Shown: positions 1 to 8,809 of the stretch, piece by piece
How positions within the stretch are numbered: position 1 is the first letter of the stretch
Layout: every line of letters starts with the position of its first letter
Source: Aureobasidium sp. EXF-3400
Taxonomy: Eukaryota > Ascomycota > Dothideomycetes > Dothideales > Saccotheciaceae
Direction of reading: 5' to 3'
Assembly: GCA_024195585.1 (NCBI GenBank)
Contig: SWBL01000648.1
Span: 1-13,598, forward strand
Length of the DNA stretch: 13,598 nucleotides
Notes under the pieces: model-generated
What the model saw: only the letters and a program-made list of their open reading frames with translations
The model's database searches: none
Told to the model about the DNA's origin: nothing
Translations under genes and position numbers: made by a program

Positions 1-1
1 T

Positions 2-1912
2 GCTGCTTGCTTTGGTGCTAGGGCCACCTCGGACGAGCACGGCTGGTCTCCCATGACCCTCTGGATTGCCATGACCGAAGGAGACGTATATGCTCTTTGC
101 CCCCTGCTTCCATCCAAGTGGGAGCCCACCCCAACCACTATTCCTTCCTTGTCAACTGCCGTTGTAGCCAAGGCCGAGGTCAACTCTCAGTCAGATCCCA
201 CTCCTGAGGAACGCCGCATTGTCGATCAACAACAGCGATGGCTTGCCGATATTGATAATCAGGAGCCTCTGGTCGTCTCACACATCGAAACCCTGGCTGA
301 GTTTGAGGTCTACAACCGCCCTACTAATCCTCCTGCCATTCCAAGGCTGCAAGGTCCTTTCTATCTCAACCCTGAACCCGATTACGACAACATTACCGAT
401 ATCTTTGTCATTGCCCCCCGTCTCGATGATGACGCCCTGATGCAGGAAGAGGACCAGGATGACTTCCTCGGTCACGATGGCCTCTCTGTCGGCATAGTGT
501 GCTTGGCTACTGCTTCTGGCAAGGTTCACATCTGTCTGGATCTCGATGGTGTTGAGGCTCAGTGGCTACCATCTAGACGTGCTGCTTTCCGTCGTCGCTT
601 TGACGAGGACGAGGCTGTCTCTGAATTGCTTCTAGTCGAAACATTGACTACTCCTGAAACAACAAACTCATGGCCTACTTTTACTCCGACCACTACCAGC
701 CGCTACGGTCTCTTCCTGAGCTCCAACGCAGGCATTTTCAACATTTCTCTAGAATCTTGGATCGCTCCTCTAGAGGATGAACTGATCAGTCCTAGTGATT
801 CTGGCGCTGCATTCCGTCTCGATGTGCTGTTTGATGTCGAGAAATCCACCGTCGACCATATCCTCAAACGCACCGCTGACGCTGGAAATGCTCCTGCTTG
901 TGTCTCGATAGTTGATTCTGATCTGGGCCATTTCGTCCTGACCGCTACCCCTTCTCAGCCTCAAGCCGTCATCCTCGACCTCCCCATCGACCGCTCGCTC
1001 TATCCTTCGTTCGCTCCCGATGATGCACCACTAGCTCTCCCCGCGCCTGATGTTCGTCAACCATACCAACCCTCTGATGCTTTCTTCGCTGCCTCTGCAC
1101 TTCCTGGCTTCCTGGACACTGCCGTTCAGAGAAACACCCAGTTGAGAAAGGCAGATTTGAAGACACAAGTTCGTTTCTCTCCCGCTACTTTGGAACTGCT
1201 CACCGATGCACACCGCCTGCTTTCTACCGAAACAAGCCGACTAGGTGCCGCAGCTGCTGACCTCTTCCGTCGTTGTGAAAGAATGCGTGCCGAACTATCA
1301 GAGCAAATCCGCCAAGTGGATGAGATCTCGAAGCGTGCAGAAGCAGTCACCGGAGACGATGATGACGGCCAAGATGCCGACCAGCCTCGCCTAGTCGGCA
1401 GAGAAAAGATTGACGAACGCATGGAGAAGGCACGCAACCGCTCCAAGGAACTTGCACAGCGTGTCGAAGCTATGCGTCGCCGTATGGCTAAGGAACTAGG
1501 CGGCAAAGAATTGAGCATAAAAGAAGAAGCTTGGGCAGCAGAAGTCACTGCCCTCTCAACCAGTCTCGGAGAAGCAGAACCCTCGTATCCTAACGCTGAA
1601 GAACCCACCACAGCAAGAGACGACTTGACGTCGCGCTTGCAAGCAGTAGGTGAGCTCCAACGAGCACTCGTAGCCCGCGCCAAGGAAGCTGCCGAACAGC
1701 AAAAAGCACTCATGCCATCGACACCGACGCAAGATGAGAACACAGAATCTCAAGATCTGAGCGCGAGTGTGAGTCGCATACCTGCCGACTTTAGAAAGCA
1801 AAAGATCGCACAGGTTATGCAGTTATTGCAGCGAGAAACGGCTTTGGTGGATGCGGTCGCGGATCGTCTGAGCAAGCTTCAAGGGCTTGGGAACTCGTTT
1901 TCGTCATTGTAG
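2..1912 (+). CDS. nup82: Nucleoporin Nup82/Nup88, 3' part (5' end outside window)
   Basis: This is the C-terminal 636 residues of a nuclear pore protein of the Nup82 (yeast) / Nup88 (animal) family, which sits on the cytoplasmic face of the pore and anchors the mRNA-export nucleoporins. The frame is open to the left edge, and residues before the first ATG at 53 (ending GWSPMTLWIAM) continue the protein, so that ATG is internal. The first ~350 visible residues look like the later blades of the N-terminal beta-propeller (motif EGDVYALCPLLPSKW). The last ~250 residues are rich in K, E, R, A and L and form coiled coils, as expected for binding Nup159 and Nsp1 partners. There is an acidic stretch near residues 140-155. 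No intron was seen in the visible part. The stop is TAG at 1910. The gene converges on the Rictor gene. The family call rests on recognised motifs and architecture; the exact ortholog name is inferred. Confidence 0.87.
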   Translation, partial: AACFGARATSDEHGWSPMTLWIAMTEGDVYALCPLLPSKWEPTPTTIPSLSTAVVAKAEVNSQSDPTPEERRIVDQQQRWLADIDNQEPLVVSHIETLAEFEVYNRPTNPPAIPRLQGPFYLNPEPDYDNITDIFVIAPRLDDDALMQEEDQDDFLGHDGLSVGIVCLATASGKVHICLDLDGVEAQWLPSRRAAFRRRFDEDEAVSELLLVETLTTPETTNSWPTFTPTTTSRYGLFLSSNAGIFNISLESWIAPLEDELISPSDSGAAFRLDVLFDVEKSTVDHILKRTADAGNAPACVSIVDSDLGHFVLTATPSQPQAVILDLPIDRSLYPSFAPDDAPLALPAPDVRQPYQPSDAFFAASALPGFLDTAVQRNTQLRKADLKTQVRFSPATLELLTDAHRLLSTETSRLGAAAADLFRRCERMRAELSEQIRQVDEISKRAEAVTGDDDDGQDADQPRLVGREKIDERMEKARNRSKELAQRVEAMRRRMAKELGGKELSIKEEAWAAEVTALSTSLGEAEPSYPNAEEPTTARDDLTSRLQAVGELQRALVARAKEAAEQQKALMPSTPTQDENTESQDLSASVSRIPADFRKQKIAQVMQLLQRETALVDAVADRLSKLQGLGNSFSSL

Positions 1913-2262
1913 AAGGAACGGGAGTCGCTGAATGGAGAACAAAAGAAGTGTAGACCGTTTGGATCATTGGGGAAGAAATCAGATCATGCATGGAAGGAAC
2001 GAAGAATGAAGGGTCTTTTTGCATATATCACATTGAGGAAGAAAACATGGTTAAATGAAAGAACCATCAATCATCTCTCTATTTTGTCCGAGAATGAATA
2101 GAAGAACAGAGAAACAAACGCCTATATCTTTTCTTCGACTGTAATCCCCGTCTTGAACTGAAAAAAACTCCCTTGCCAAAAAACCGAGAATGCTCCTCAA
2201 AAACTCCAAATTCTTTCATCGAGCCCCCCTTTTGTCATCCGATTTCCATGCATAATCGCTTT
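1913..2262. other. Convergent 3' intergenic region, Nup82 / Rictor
   Basis: This 350-base spacer lies between the stop codons of two genes pointing at each other. It is A-rich on the plus strand in its first 250 bases (AGAAGAAC, AATAGAAG type runs) and turns C-rich toward the Rictor stop. It should hold both 3' UTRs and poly(A) sites. Small ORFs inside it are short and have no recognisable protein character. No RNA gene or repeat was recognised. Confidence 0.7.
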
Positions 2263-5200
2263 TTACACCCCACCCACACCACCCCCAAAAGCCCCCTCAA
2301 ACCTATTATTGCCATCCCTTTCATCACCACTGCTTTTTCCATCCACCAACCCATCCTCTTCTTCTTCCTCTTCCTCATCATCCTCCTCATCAAGCACAAG
2401 TCTCCTAAGCACACTCCTCTCAAAAAGATCCAGCACAAACCTACACGCCGGCAATTTATACCGATGCGAAGTCAAAATGTCCAACACCTTTAGGAAGAGA
2501 TCTGGACTTTTGAAACCCGGTGCTTTTTTTTGTTTTAGGGCGTTTAGGTCGGCGGCTGCTTTGTTTGAGAGGACGGTGTTGCCGAGTTTTGTTACTGCTT
2601 TGAGGATTTCGGTGGATTGCGGGGAGAGGGGTTGGGATGAGGCAGGGGGTTTGGTGTTGGGAGATGAGGTGGTGCGAGCGAGGTGGCTGAGAATCGAGGG
2701 GAGTGCGTAAGAAGGACCCCATTGACGGATCTGTATGGTATTGGTTAGCTGTTTGCGTAAGGAAGCAGAGAAGCAGAGGACAAAACTCACATTGAAGAGT
2801 TTGGTGAAATCAAGGGGTAAGCAATATCCCAAAGACTCTCCCAACATATTCACCGTGCCATTCCAGTGGTGACTTGCCAGAATCTCCTGACCATGCAGAG
2901 ACCTAGAGATGAGTCCGAGCACGAAGAAGGCAGTGCCTCTCAACGTCAACACCTCAGACTTTTCAGCAATCTCAATGATGTGTTGTGTAACATTCGATTG
3001 CTCGAGAAATGGCGCGCCCAACTCCATGGATCCTACATTCCCTACTGCCCATAGACATCCCTTGACTTTGACTATTGTTTCTGCGTCTTCTTCCTCCATG
3101 CCAAAATCTTGAATTGTGCTTACGAATTCTTCAAAGTGGCCTTTGTTCTTCAGTAACTCGCAGCCCTCTGCAGTTCGTGTGAGTTCGCGATAGAAGTGCG
3201 GAGGCACGAGGCCAAAGTCTTGGGGTTCGGGTGTTTCTTCGAACATCGAGACTACTTTCTCGGGGATATCGGCGAGGGCGCGGGCGAGTGAGGCTTCGAC
3301 CAAAGTCACATATGTGTCGTTGCGACCAAGGAACCAGTCATCCATTTCTTTCGTAATGTAGTCGAGGCCATCGAGGTAGTGATATCCGACTGAAGTTGAC
3401 AAGAAGCGAAGCAGAAGAGGTGCACCGATTTCGCCAAGATGGTCTAGTGCTGGTCGACACTTTACGACGTATTCGAGCGAATTGTTATCGTTACAAGCTT
3501 CCTCAAGGATCTTGATGGCAATCTCGCAGACCTCAATCTCTGGGTCGTAGAGTTGAGTCACCAATAGGCGAATAGCCCAAGCAGCGCACTCGCCACTACC
3601 GCTTGACTTTGGACCATTGTCCAACGGTCTAATGGCATATTTCCGAAGTATTCTTGTAGCAGCTATACGGACGTCTCTGGAACCTGAGATCATGGCTTTC
3701 GATAGAATGATCCTGGGATGACTGTCAAGAGTATAGTCAAGATTGGTAAGCAGTGCCATGATTAGATCGTCTCTCCCTCTGAGTTCAACAATGTGATAGA
3801 ACATATTGATGATTTTCCATCGTTCCATCATCTGCAGTCCCTTCTGGTCGCTGCAAAGAACACCCAGGATGGCAAAATACCCACCTACAAGTGTATCTGC
3901 TAACCTCTCTGGGGAGAAAAGAGGAGTTGTAGATGTGATGCCGCTCATGCGGTCAAACTGAGCCAAACACTCTGCAATCTGTCGCAACATCTTGTTGTCG
4001 GCCAGATATTTGGTGCCTTCTGGAGTCAACAGCAATGTACGGACAAGCGCACAGCCAGCTCTAACATAGCGCTGGTTCGGTTTCGTGTTTTTGGCGTCGG
4101 AAAACCTGTATTTGAATGGTCGCAGGAAACCCAGTAGACGGTGGACGAATTTTGTCGCTTTCATCGCCTCGTCCAGCCTTCGCGAGTTCGTCAGTGGTCC
4201 CTCAATCATGGGTTGGATCAGATCCCATCTCCATTTGGTGTAATTGACTGTGTTCAAGACTTGACACTCCATAAGCAGGCCTCTGAATTGCGCTTCATCC
4301 ATGTTGGCGCTCATCTGCACCTTCGGTTGTTCTGCAGATTTGATAGGCTCAAACTCGTCAGCCCGTGTTGACTTGACACCCGGCCCTCCGCCTACAGATC
4401 GATACAAGGTACGATTGACACTGTCCACTTGGTATACCGTGGCTACAGCCTGGGATCGTTCATCTTGGCCAAAAGAAGTGGCTTGGTGAAACAGATCAGG
4501 TAATACCTGGAGCTCAGCACTCCATTCACTAGGCAGTAATTGATTGGCGAGTTTTAATACTTCGCCGATTAGTAATGTGGTTCTCCGTTTGAGGGCAAGG
4601 TTTGGTGCGTCACGTTCAGCGTGCATCAGTGCTGGTAGCAGTCCGACTCGCAAGAGGATGGTTAAGACAACTGCAGAAAAGTGTTCTATCAAACTCATTC
4701 TCTTCGAAGCTTCTTCTGGGTCGTTGCTGGTAGGTTTGTGATGGTCATTGGCTTTGAGGTTGGTGACACGGCCATATGTAGTCAAACGTCTTCCTGCTAG
4801 AAAGGAGGAAGACCAAGACGGCGGCTTAATTCGAAGGATGTCGAAGAGAAGTTCAAGTACGACCGACCTTACCGCCACGGCATCAATCAACAGAGAGGAA
4901 ACCACAGAACGTGCCGGTAGGAAGTCATGCAAGGATATCGTCATGATGCCAGACCAGCTCTTGAACAGCGCTGCTACCACTTTCGCGCTTGATTTCATGC
5001 GATCCTCGTGAGCGCTTGAAGTCGGAGGTTCAGTGAAGGCTGCGAATGGCAGGCTGAGCTCAAATCCGGAGCGCAAGAGACCTCTACGGGCGGGTAAATC
5101 CAGCAGGTGTAGGAAAACAGCGGCCAGTGTTTCTGGAGCCTGGTAAGCACCGTTGCCCATGGCATCAGCAAGAGTGCCAATACCCCCAGCAGCGATGACG

Positions 5201-6252
5201 AGATCAGGACTACGTATAAGCAATTCGGCCAAAGTCATGACAGATATCGAGCGAAGACGATCCTCTGGATGTTCGGCAATAGCAACAATAATTCGGACGA
5301 CCGACGGAGCAATCTCGTGGACGCCATCTTTGACATCGAGGAAGGCGCGAACAAGCTTCAAGGCTTGTTCTCGCTCCACCATGGCCTTTGCTTCCTTGAC
5401 CAACGATAAAATGACGAGAAAGTCGGTATGATGCGCCCGAATGGTTTGTAGTGATTTGCGATCAGTTATAGCATGGCGTAAGACGCGGTATCCTGCAGCA
5501 ATGACCTCGCGACTGTCACTGAGGAGCATCATCTGCATACGAAGGCCAAATATGGACCACGCAAGATCATACTTCAAAGCGGGATGACGCTTGAACAGGC
5601 TCACTAATTCGTTTGCATGGCTCACGTAGTAATCAGGCTTCATATCCTCGGCCTCGAGGGCCTGGAGAATCTCGGCAAGAATGTATGTGGGCGATTCTGA
5701 TTCCGGATCTAGCTCATCAGGCTCGGCATTTTGGAGCAGAGTCAGGTTAGAGGGAGATCTCTGAGGAACAGCGAAGGAGAGACGGTTGGCGGGGCTCACG
5801 ACGGACTCCTTTGCACGTTGTAGTTCGGCCTCGAGGTCAAGCTTCAGCTGAGCAATCTTGCGATTTGATGTGTTGAGCTCCGACTCGACCAGACGGCGCT
5901 GGTCACGACTCTGTTTCGCATTCTTTGCATTGAGAGCCTCAAGCAGGTTCTCGCTACCAATCTTTATTTTGGTCTCTTTCTCGATCTTGTCGCGGTAGTC
6001 TGCAAGACGCTGTTCGGTGGTCACGGTGGAAGCAGATTGATCGATGTCAAAGGTAGAGAAGTCGATGCGGGCATTGTCAACACGAGAGACGGTTGGTCGA
6101 AGTTCGGTCGAGAAGCTGCCAGGTGGAAGGGTTTTGGAGACCAGACTCGTAGCGGAATGGGAGCGATGGTCCTTGAACTGTGGCGGCAGGAGGGATTGGT
6201 CTTGTGTGTGGCCGGTCACAGAATGCGCCGTCGGCCTGGTCATGGGCGGCAT
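2263..6252 (-). CDS. AVO3: TORC2 subunit Rictor / Avo3 (S. pombe Ste20/Ste16 type)
   Basis: This encodes the scaffold subunit of TOR complex 2, which controls actin, sphingolipid and AGC-kinase signalling at the plasma membrane. Coding exons are 6252-2791 and 2730-2263, joined across a 60-base intron, giving 1309 residues, a normal length for fungal orthologs. Residues 80-150 are a charged HR1-like coiled coil. Residues ~185-500 match the Rictor N-terminal helical-repeat region (LAEILQALEAEDMKPDYYVS). Residues ~655-870 match the middle / RasGEF_N-like region (WRWDLIQPMIEGPLTNSRRL). Residues ~1060-1145 match the Rictor_V block (LRGTAFFVLGLISRSLHGQE). The protein ends with an acidic run at about 1268-1280 and a Gly-rich tail. 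An in-frame TAG lies directly before the ATG at 6252, so a longer unspliced N-terminus is excluded; a second Met follows at codon 4. It is divergent from uaZ and convergent with Nup82. Confidence 0.95.
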   Translation of the reverse strand: MPPMTRPTAHSVTGHTQDQSLLPPQFKDHRSHSATSLVSKTLPPGSFSTELRPTVSRVDNARIDFSTFDIDQSASTVTTEQRLADYRDKIEKETKIKIGSENLLEALNAKNAKQSRDQRRLVESELNTSNRKIAQLKLDLEAELQRAKESVVSPANRLSFAVPQRSPSNLTLLQNAEPDELDPESESPTYILAEILQALEAEDMKPDYYVSHANELVSLFKRHPALKYDLAWSIFGLRMQMMLLSDSREVIAAGYRVLRHAITDRKSLQTIRAHHTDFLVILSLVKEAKAMVEREQALKLVRAFLDVKDGVHEIAPSVVRIIVAIAEHPEDRLRSISVMTLAELLIRSPDLVIAAGGIGTLADAMGNGAYQAPETLAAVFLHLLDLPARRGLLRSGFELSLPFAAFTEPPTSSAHEDRMKSSAKVVAALFKSWSGIMTISLHDFLPARSVVSSLLIDAVAVRSVVLELLFDILRIKPPSWSSSFLAGRRLTTYGRVTNLKANDHHKPTSNDPEEASKRMSLIEHFSAVVLTILLRVGLLPALMHAERDAPNLALKRRTTLLIGEVLKLANQLLPSEWSAELQVLPDLFHQATSFGQDERSQAVATVYQVDSVNRTLYRSVGGGPGVKSTRADEFEPIKSAEQPKVQMSANMDEAQFRGLLMECQVLNTVNYTKWRWDLIQPMIEGPLTNSRRLDEAMKATKFVHRLLGFLRPFKYRFSDAKNTKPNQRYVRAGCALVRTLLLTPEGTKYLADNKMLRQIAECLAQFDRMSGITSTTPLFSPERLADTLVGGYFAILGVLCSDQKGLQMMERWKIINMFYHIVELRGRDDLIMALLTNLDYTLDSHPRIILSKAMISGSRDVRIAATRILRKYAIRPLDNGPKSSGSGECAAWAIRLLVTQLYDPEIEVCEIAIKILEEACNDNNSLEYVVKCRPALDHLGEIGAPLLLRFLSTSVGYHYLDGLDYITKEMDDWFLGRNDTYVTLVEASLARALADIPEKVVSMFEETPEPQDFGLVPPHFYRELTRTAEGCELLKNKGHFEEFVSTIQDFGMEEEDAETIVKVKGCLWAVGNVGSMELGAPFLEQSNVTQHIIEIAEKSEVLTLRGTAFFVLGLISRSLHGQEILASHHWNGTVNMLGESLGYCLPLDFTKLFNVSFVLCFSASLRKQLTNTIQIRQWGPSYALPSILSHLARTTSSPNTKPPASSQPLSPQSTEILKAVTKLGNTVLSNKAAADLNALKQKKAPGFKSPDLFLKVLDILTSHRYKLPACRFVLDLFERSVLRRLVLDEEDDEEEEEEEDGLVDGKSSGDERDGNNRFEGAFGGGVGGV
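2354..2390. repeat. CTT/CAT-rich low-complexity tract coding the Rictor acidic tail
   Basis: The plus strand is a degenerate CTTCTTCCTC/CATCATCCTC tract. On the minus strand it reads as GAG, GAA and GAT/GAC codons and encodes the Glu/Asp run near the Rictor C-terminus. It is a simple-sequence tract inside coding DNA and is likely length-variable between strains. Confidence 0.65.
2731..2790 (-). other. Stop-free, 3n-length intron in the Rictor gene
   Basis: On the minus strand the intron begins GTGAGT at 2790 and ends ATACAG at 2731, with a good branch sequence GCTAAC about 15 bases before the acceptor. It is 60 bases long, phase 0, and lacks an in-frame stop, so the unspliced reading frame stays open and would insert 20 hydrophobic residues after FTKLFN. 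Splicing joins FTKLFN to IRQWGPSYALPS, which reads as normal protein. Donor, branch and acceptor all fit the other introns in the window. Confidence 0.88.
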
Positions 6253-6730
6253 CTATCACGACCACGTCTGTCTAGTCATGGGTGTTTGTCGAGAGCCGGC
6301 AGCGGCAGCTACGAGGTCCAGAGAGCGCATCGGCTCCGTCCCGATAACCAGAAACCAGATGTCTTGTATGCGACGACGGCGATGCTATACGTATTGTATG
6401 CGGTAGTTACAGCTGTTGATGCAATGCTACGAGCGCCAAGCCTGTTTCACCATGTCTGTGTTTCGAGCCAGCGCTCTCTCACTACTACTGGCCCTCTCCG
6501 CCCTCGCTCCCTTCGCGCTCCCCGCGACGCGACTGCCTTTCTCGTGAACCCCTTCTCCGCCGGCCTTTGCCGCACCTTCCTCCTTGAATCTTCAAACAAG
6601 TCCAATCTTGTGCATATATGCATTTATTCGTGCTGGAGTCATCCATCTCCTGATATTCTCCACCTCTCACGATTGCGCCGCCGCTGTCGGATATCATCGA
6701 CTGAGGGCCGGACGCTCCCACCTGTTCACG

Positions 6731-6744
6731 TCGGCCTTCGCCGA
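6731..6744. promoter_or_regulatory. Candidate UaY operator TCGG-N6-CCGA upstream of uaZ
   Basis: The sequence TCGGCCTTCGCCGA is an exact match to TCGG-N6-CCGA, the binding consensus described for UaY, the Zn2Cys6 activator of purine utilisation in Aspergillus nidulans. It lies about 240 bases upstream of the urate oxidase start codon. Its right half-site runs into CGATAG, a GATA-factor motif at 6742-6747. A relaxed copy with a 7-base spacer lies at 6330-6344. Placement next to the expected target gene raises the likelihood well above a chance match. Confidence 0.65.
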
Positions 6745-6809
6745 TAGACTGGTCCTGTCAAGTACATCAAATCCCGTTACTCTTCGCGGGCGCACCCGCC
6801 CAGAACAAG

Positions 6810-6824
6810 TGATAAGCTCTATCG
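6810..6824. promoter_or_regulatory. Paired inverted GATA motifs (AreA-type) upstream of uaZ
   Basis: TGATAA (6810-6815, plus) and CGATAG (6819-6824, minus) both fit HGATAR, the motif bound by the nitrogen regulator AreA/NIT2. They lie about 160-175 bases before the uaZ start and 65-80 bases downstream of the UaY-type site. Closely spaced paired GATA motifs are typical of AreA-controlled genes. The motif is short, so function is inferred mainly from the context. Confidence 0.45.
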
Positions 6825-6983
6825 CCCATGTTTATATCTACCTGCGTGCCCCCATGATATTGTGCTTGCTCTGAATCAACTAGTTCTTTTTGTCTATACC
6901 TATCCTTGCGTTTCCTCTCGAGCATCTGTCTCGTCTACTTCCCCGCGCACCTTTTAATCTTTCAACACAATATAATCCCAAAC

Positions 6984-7949
6984 ATGTCTCAATCACAACT
7001 CAGCTATGCAAAGTACGGCAAGGACAATGTCCGCCTTTTCAAGGTCCGTCGTGAGAAGAATGGCCTTCAGCACATCACAGAAATGACTGTTTGCACTCTT
7101 CTTGAGGGTGACATTGAGGAGTCGTAAGTTGCACCAAAACATCAAGGTGTTTCGTGGATTCGTCTGACAATGCATAGCTACACCAAGGCCGACAACTCGC
7201 CCGTCGTCGCAACTGATACCCAGAAGCAAACCGTCTACGTCCTCGCCAAGCAGAACCCCGTCGACCCCCCTGAGCTCTTTGCTGCCATCCTCGGCCAGCA
7301 CTTCATCGACACCTACAGCCACATTCATGTCGCAAATGTCAAGATCATCGTCCACCGCTGGAGTCGCATGACCGTCGACGGCAGCGCTCACCCTCACTCT
7401 TTCCTTCGCGACGGTACCGACAAGCGCACTGTCGAACTCGTCGCAAGACGCGGCCAAGGCATCACCATCAAGTCGGGCATTGACGGCTTGCTGGTTCTCA
7501 AGAGCACTGGATCCGCCTTCCACGGCTTCCACAGAGACGAGTACACCAGACTTCCTGAGACCTGGGACCGCATCCTCAGCACTGAGGTTCAGAACTCGTG
7601 GCAGTGGAAGCAATTCAAGAACGTCGAGCAGGTCCGCAAGGAGCAAGACAAGTTCAACAAGTGTTACGAGGCTGCCAGTCAAATCACCATCGACACTTTT
7701 GCAAAGGAGAACAGCGCTAGTGTGCAAGCAACCATGTACAACATGTGCAACCAGATTCTTGCTGCTGCTCCTGACACAACGGACATCGAGTACACTCTGC
7801 CCAACAAGCACTACTTTGAGATTGACCTCAGCTGGTTCAAGGGCTTGAAGAACACCGGCAAGGATGCCGAAGTCTACGCTCCTCAGAGCGACCCCAACGG
7901 CCTGATTCACTGCCGTGTGTCGAGAAAGGATCCCAAGGCCAAGCTATAG
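6984..7949 (+). CDS. uaZ: Urate oxidase (uricase), peroxisomal
   Basis: Uricase oxidises urate with O2 to 5-hydroxyisourate and H2O2, the peroxisomal step that opens use of purines as nitrogen. Exons are 6984-7123 and 7178-7949; the 54-base intron has donor GTAAGT, branch CTGAC and acceptor ATAG and splits Ser47. The product is 303 residues, the usual fungal length. By alignment with Aspergillus uricase the active-site residues are present: K13 (YGKDNVR), T59 (VVATD), F161, R178, Q230 and H258 (LPNKHYFEIDLSW). The C-terminus is AKL, a type 1 peroxisomal targeting signal. An in-frame ATG at 6906 would add 26 residues not found in the family, so 6984 is chosen. UaY- and GATA-type sites upstream suggest uric-acid induction and nitrogen repression. 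It is convergent with MRPL23. Confidence 0.98.
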
Positions 7950-8180
7950 ATGTACCGTCGAGCGAAACTGGGGACTGTAGAGAAGTATTCACGAGAGGAT
8001 GATAGATGTTTTTGTGTTGGGCGTTAAAAGTGGGCTGGCAATACAGCGCGGTTATAGTTACATGAGTTCTGATACAAGAAAGAAAATTTGAATAACCCAA
8101 TCGATACCCCAAGTGGAAGGATTTTCCTTGAACGCCGTAATGTAGAATGGATGCTAAGTGATACAAGGATTGCGATGCGA
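7950..8180. other. Convergent 3' intergenic region, uaZ / MRPL23
   Basis: These 231 bases lie between two stop codons and should hold both 3' UTRs. The uaZ side has AT-rich stretches (GAAAATTTGAATAAC near 8080-8095) that could direct polyadenylation. Nothing else was recognised. Confidence 0.6.
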
Positions 8181-8809
8181 TCATTGCTGCTTCTTCTGAG
8201 CGAAGGCAACCTTGACCTCAGGTTGTTGTGCTATTGAAGGACGGGTGTAGTCTTTGATGATGTTCTGCTTGTAGGGGTGAGCGACGCCCTCGAACACTGC
8301 AGATTTAGTGGTTAGAAAAGGTCACTTTCGTTTGAAGTGGGTGTTTTGCAAGACAAGGACTCACTCTTCAGCCTAGCCATACGATCATCCCTCAGTCTGT
8401 TCTTGGGCAGCATACCCCTAACAGCTCTCCTCAAAACCTCTGCACCGCCCCACTTCTCCATCATACGGTCCATGGTGATTTCTTTCAAGCTACCGGGACG
8501 AGTGGTGTGGCTGTAGTACTTCTTCTGGTAGCGTTTCTTTCCGGTGGTGTGCAGGTCGTGCAGACCAACAGCAACAACATAGTCTCCGCAGTCGGTCGAA
8601 GGGTCCCAGATAGGCTTGTGCTTGCCCATAAGGGTAATGGCGATTTGCGAAGCGATGCGACCAAGGGGACGAGGGTCGGCACCCACATCAATGAGGTGCC
8701 ATGCGCGCGAGTAGGCAAGGTTTGTCTAGAAGTTTTCTCAGTCCCTTGCTCTTTTGATTGCGTGCTTCTCCGAGAGTGCGATGTGTACCTTTCCGACGTA
8801 TTGCGACAT
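8181..8809 (-). CDS. MRPL23: Mitochondrial large-subunit ribosomal protein uL13m (L13 family)
   Basis: This is a structural protein of the mitoribosome large subunit, homologous to bacterial L13. Three coding exons are read leftward: 8809-8789 (MSQYVGK), 8725-8365 and 8296-8181. Intron 1 (8788-8726, 63 bases) has an unusual donor GTACAC and acceptor CTAG. Intron 2 (8364-8297, 68 bases) has GTGAGT, branch CTAAC and CTGCAG, and splits codon 128. The 165-residue product matches the yeast Mrpl23 length. Family marks are TNLAYSRAWHLIDVGADPRP near the N-terminus, GDYVVAVG at 54-61, and the L13 signature AVRGMLPKNRLRDDRMARLK at 108-127 followed by FEGVAHPY. The C-terminus is short and basic. It shares a divergent promoter with CCS1. 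The split codon gives Met128, where Val is the more familiar residue. Confidence 0.95.

Larger units (their letters stand above)
6253..6983. promoter_or_regulatory. Divergent promoter region, Rictor / uaZ
   Basis: This 731-base region separates the Rictor start (leftward) from the uaZ start (rightward). The right half carries a UaY-type operator (6731-6744), three GATA motifs (6742-6747, 6810-6815, 6819-6824), a TATA-like stretch TTTATATC at 6831-6838, and a long pyrimidine-rich tract from about 6882 to 6955, typical of the transcription start area of well-expressed fungal genes. A further CGATAA lies at 6342-6347. Two tiny overlapping ATG frames (6828-6857 and 6854-6874) would be upstream ORFs only if transcription starts before them. 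ORFs in the left half show no protein character. Confidence 0.75.

Noticed and set aside
1126..1743. 205-codon antisense frame over the Nup82 coiled coil
   Set aside because: The Ser/Arg/Ala-rich translation is the mirror of Lys/Glu/Ala-rich sense codons; there is no start context or family match.
2309..2710. Poly-serine plus-strand frame opposite the Rictor C-terminus
   Set aside because: The Ser run is simply the complement frame of the Glu/Asp-coding tract of Rictor.
6037..6747. 236-codon plus-strand frame across the Rictor start and promoter
   Set aside because: Its first part is antisense to Rictor coding sequence and the rest is Arg/Ser/Pro-rich promoter DNA with no protein family features.
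6906..6983. N-terminal extension of uricase from an upstream in-frame ATG
   Set aside because: The 26 extra residues are hydrophobic and derive from the pyrimidine-rich leader; uricase orthologs begin at the downstream ATG and end in a peroxisomal signal, so an N-terminal signal is not expected.
6993..7910. 305-codon open frame antisense to the uricase gene
   Set aside because: It lies opposite uaZ, runs straight through the uaZ intron, and its translation (Val/Leu/Asp-rich repeats) is what codon bias of the sense gene would produce. It matches no known family.
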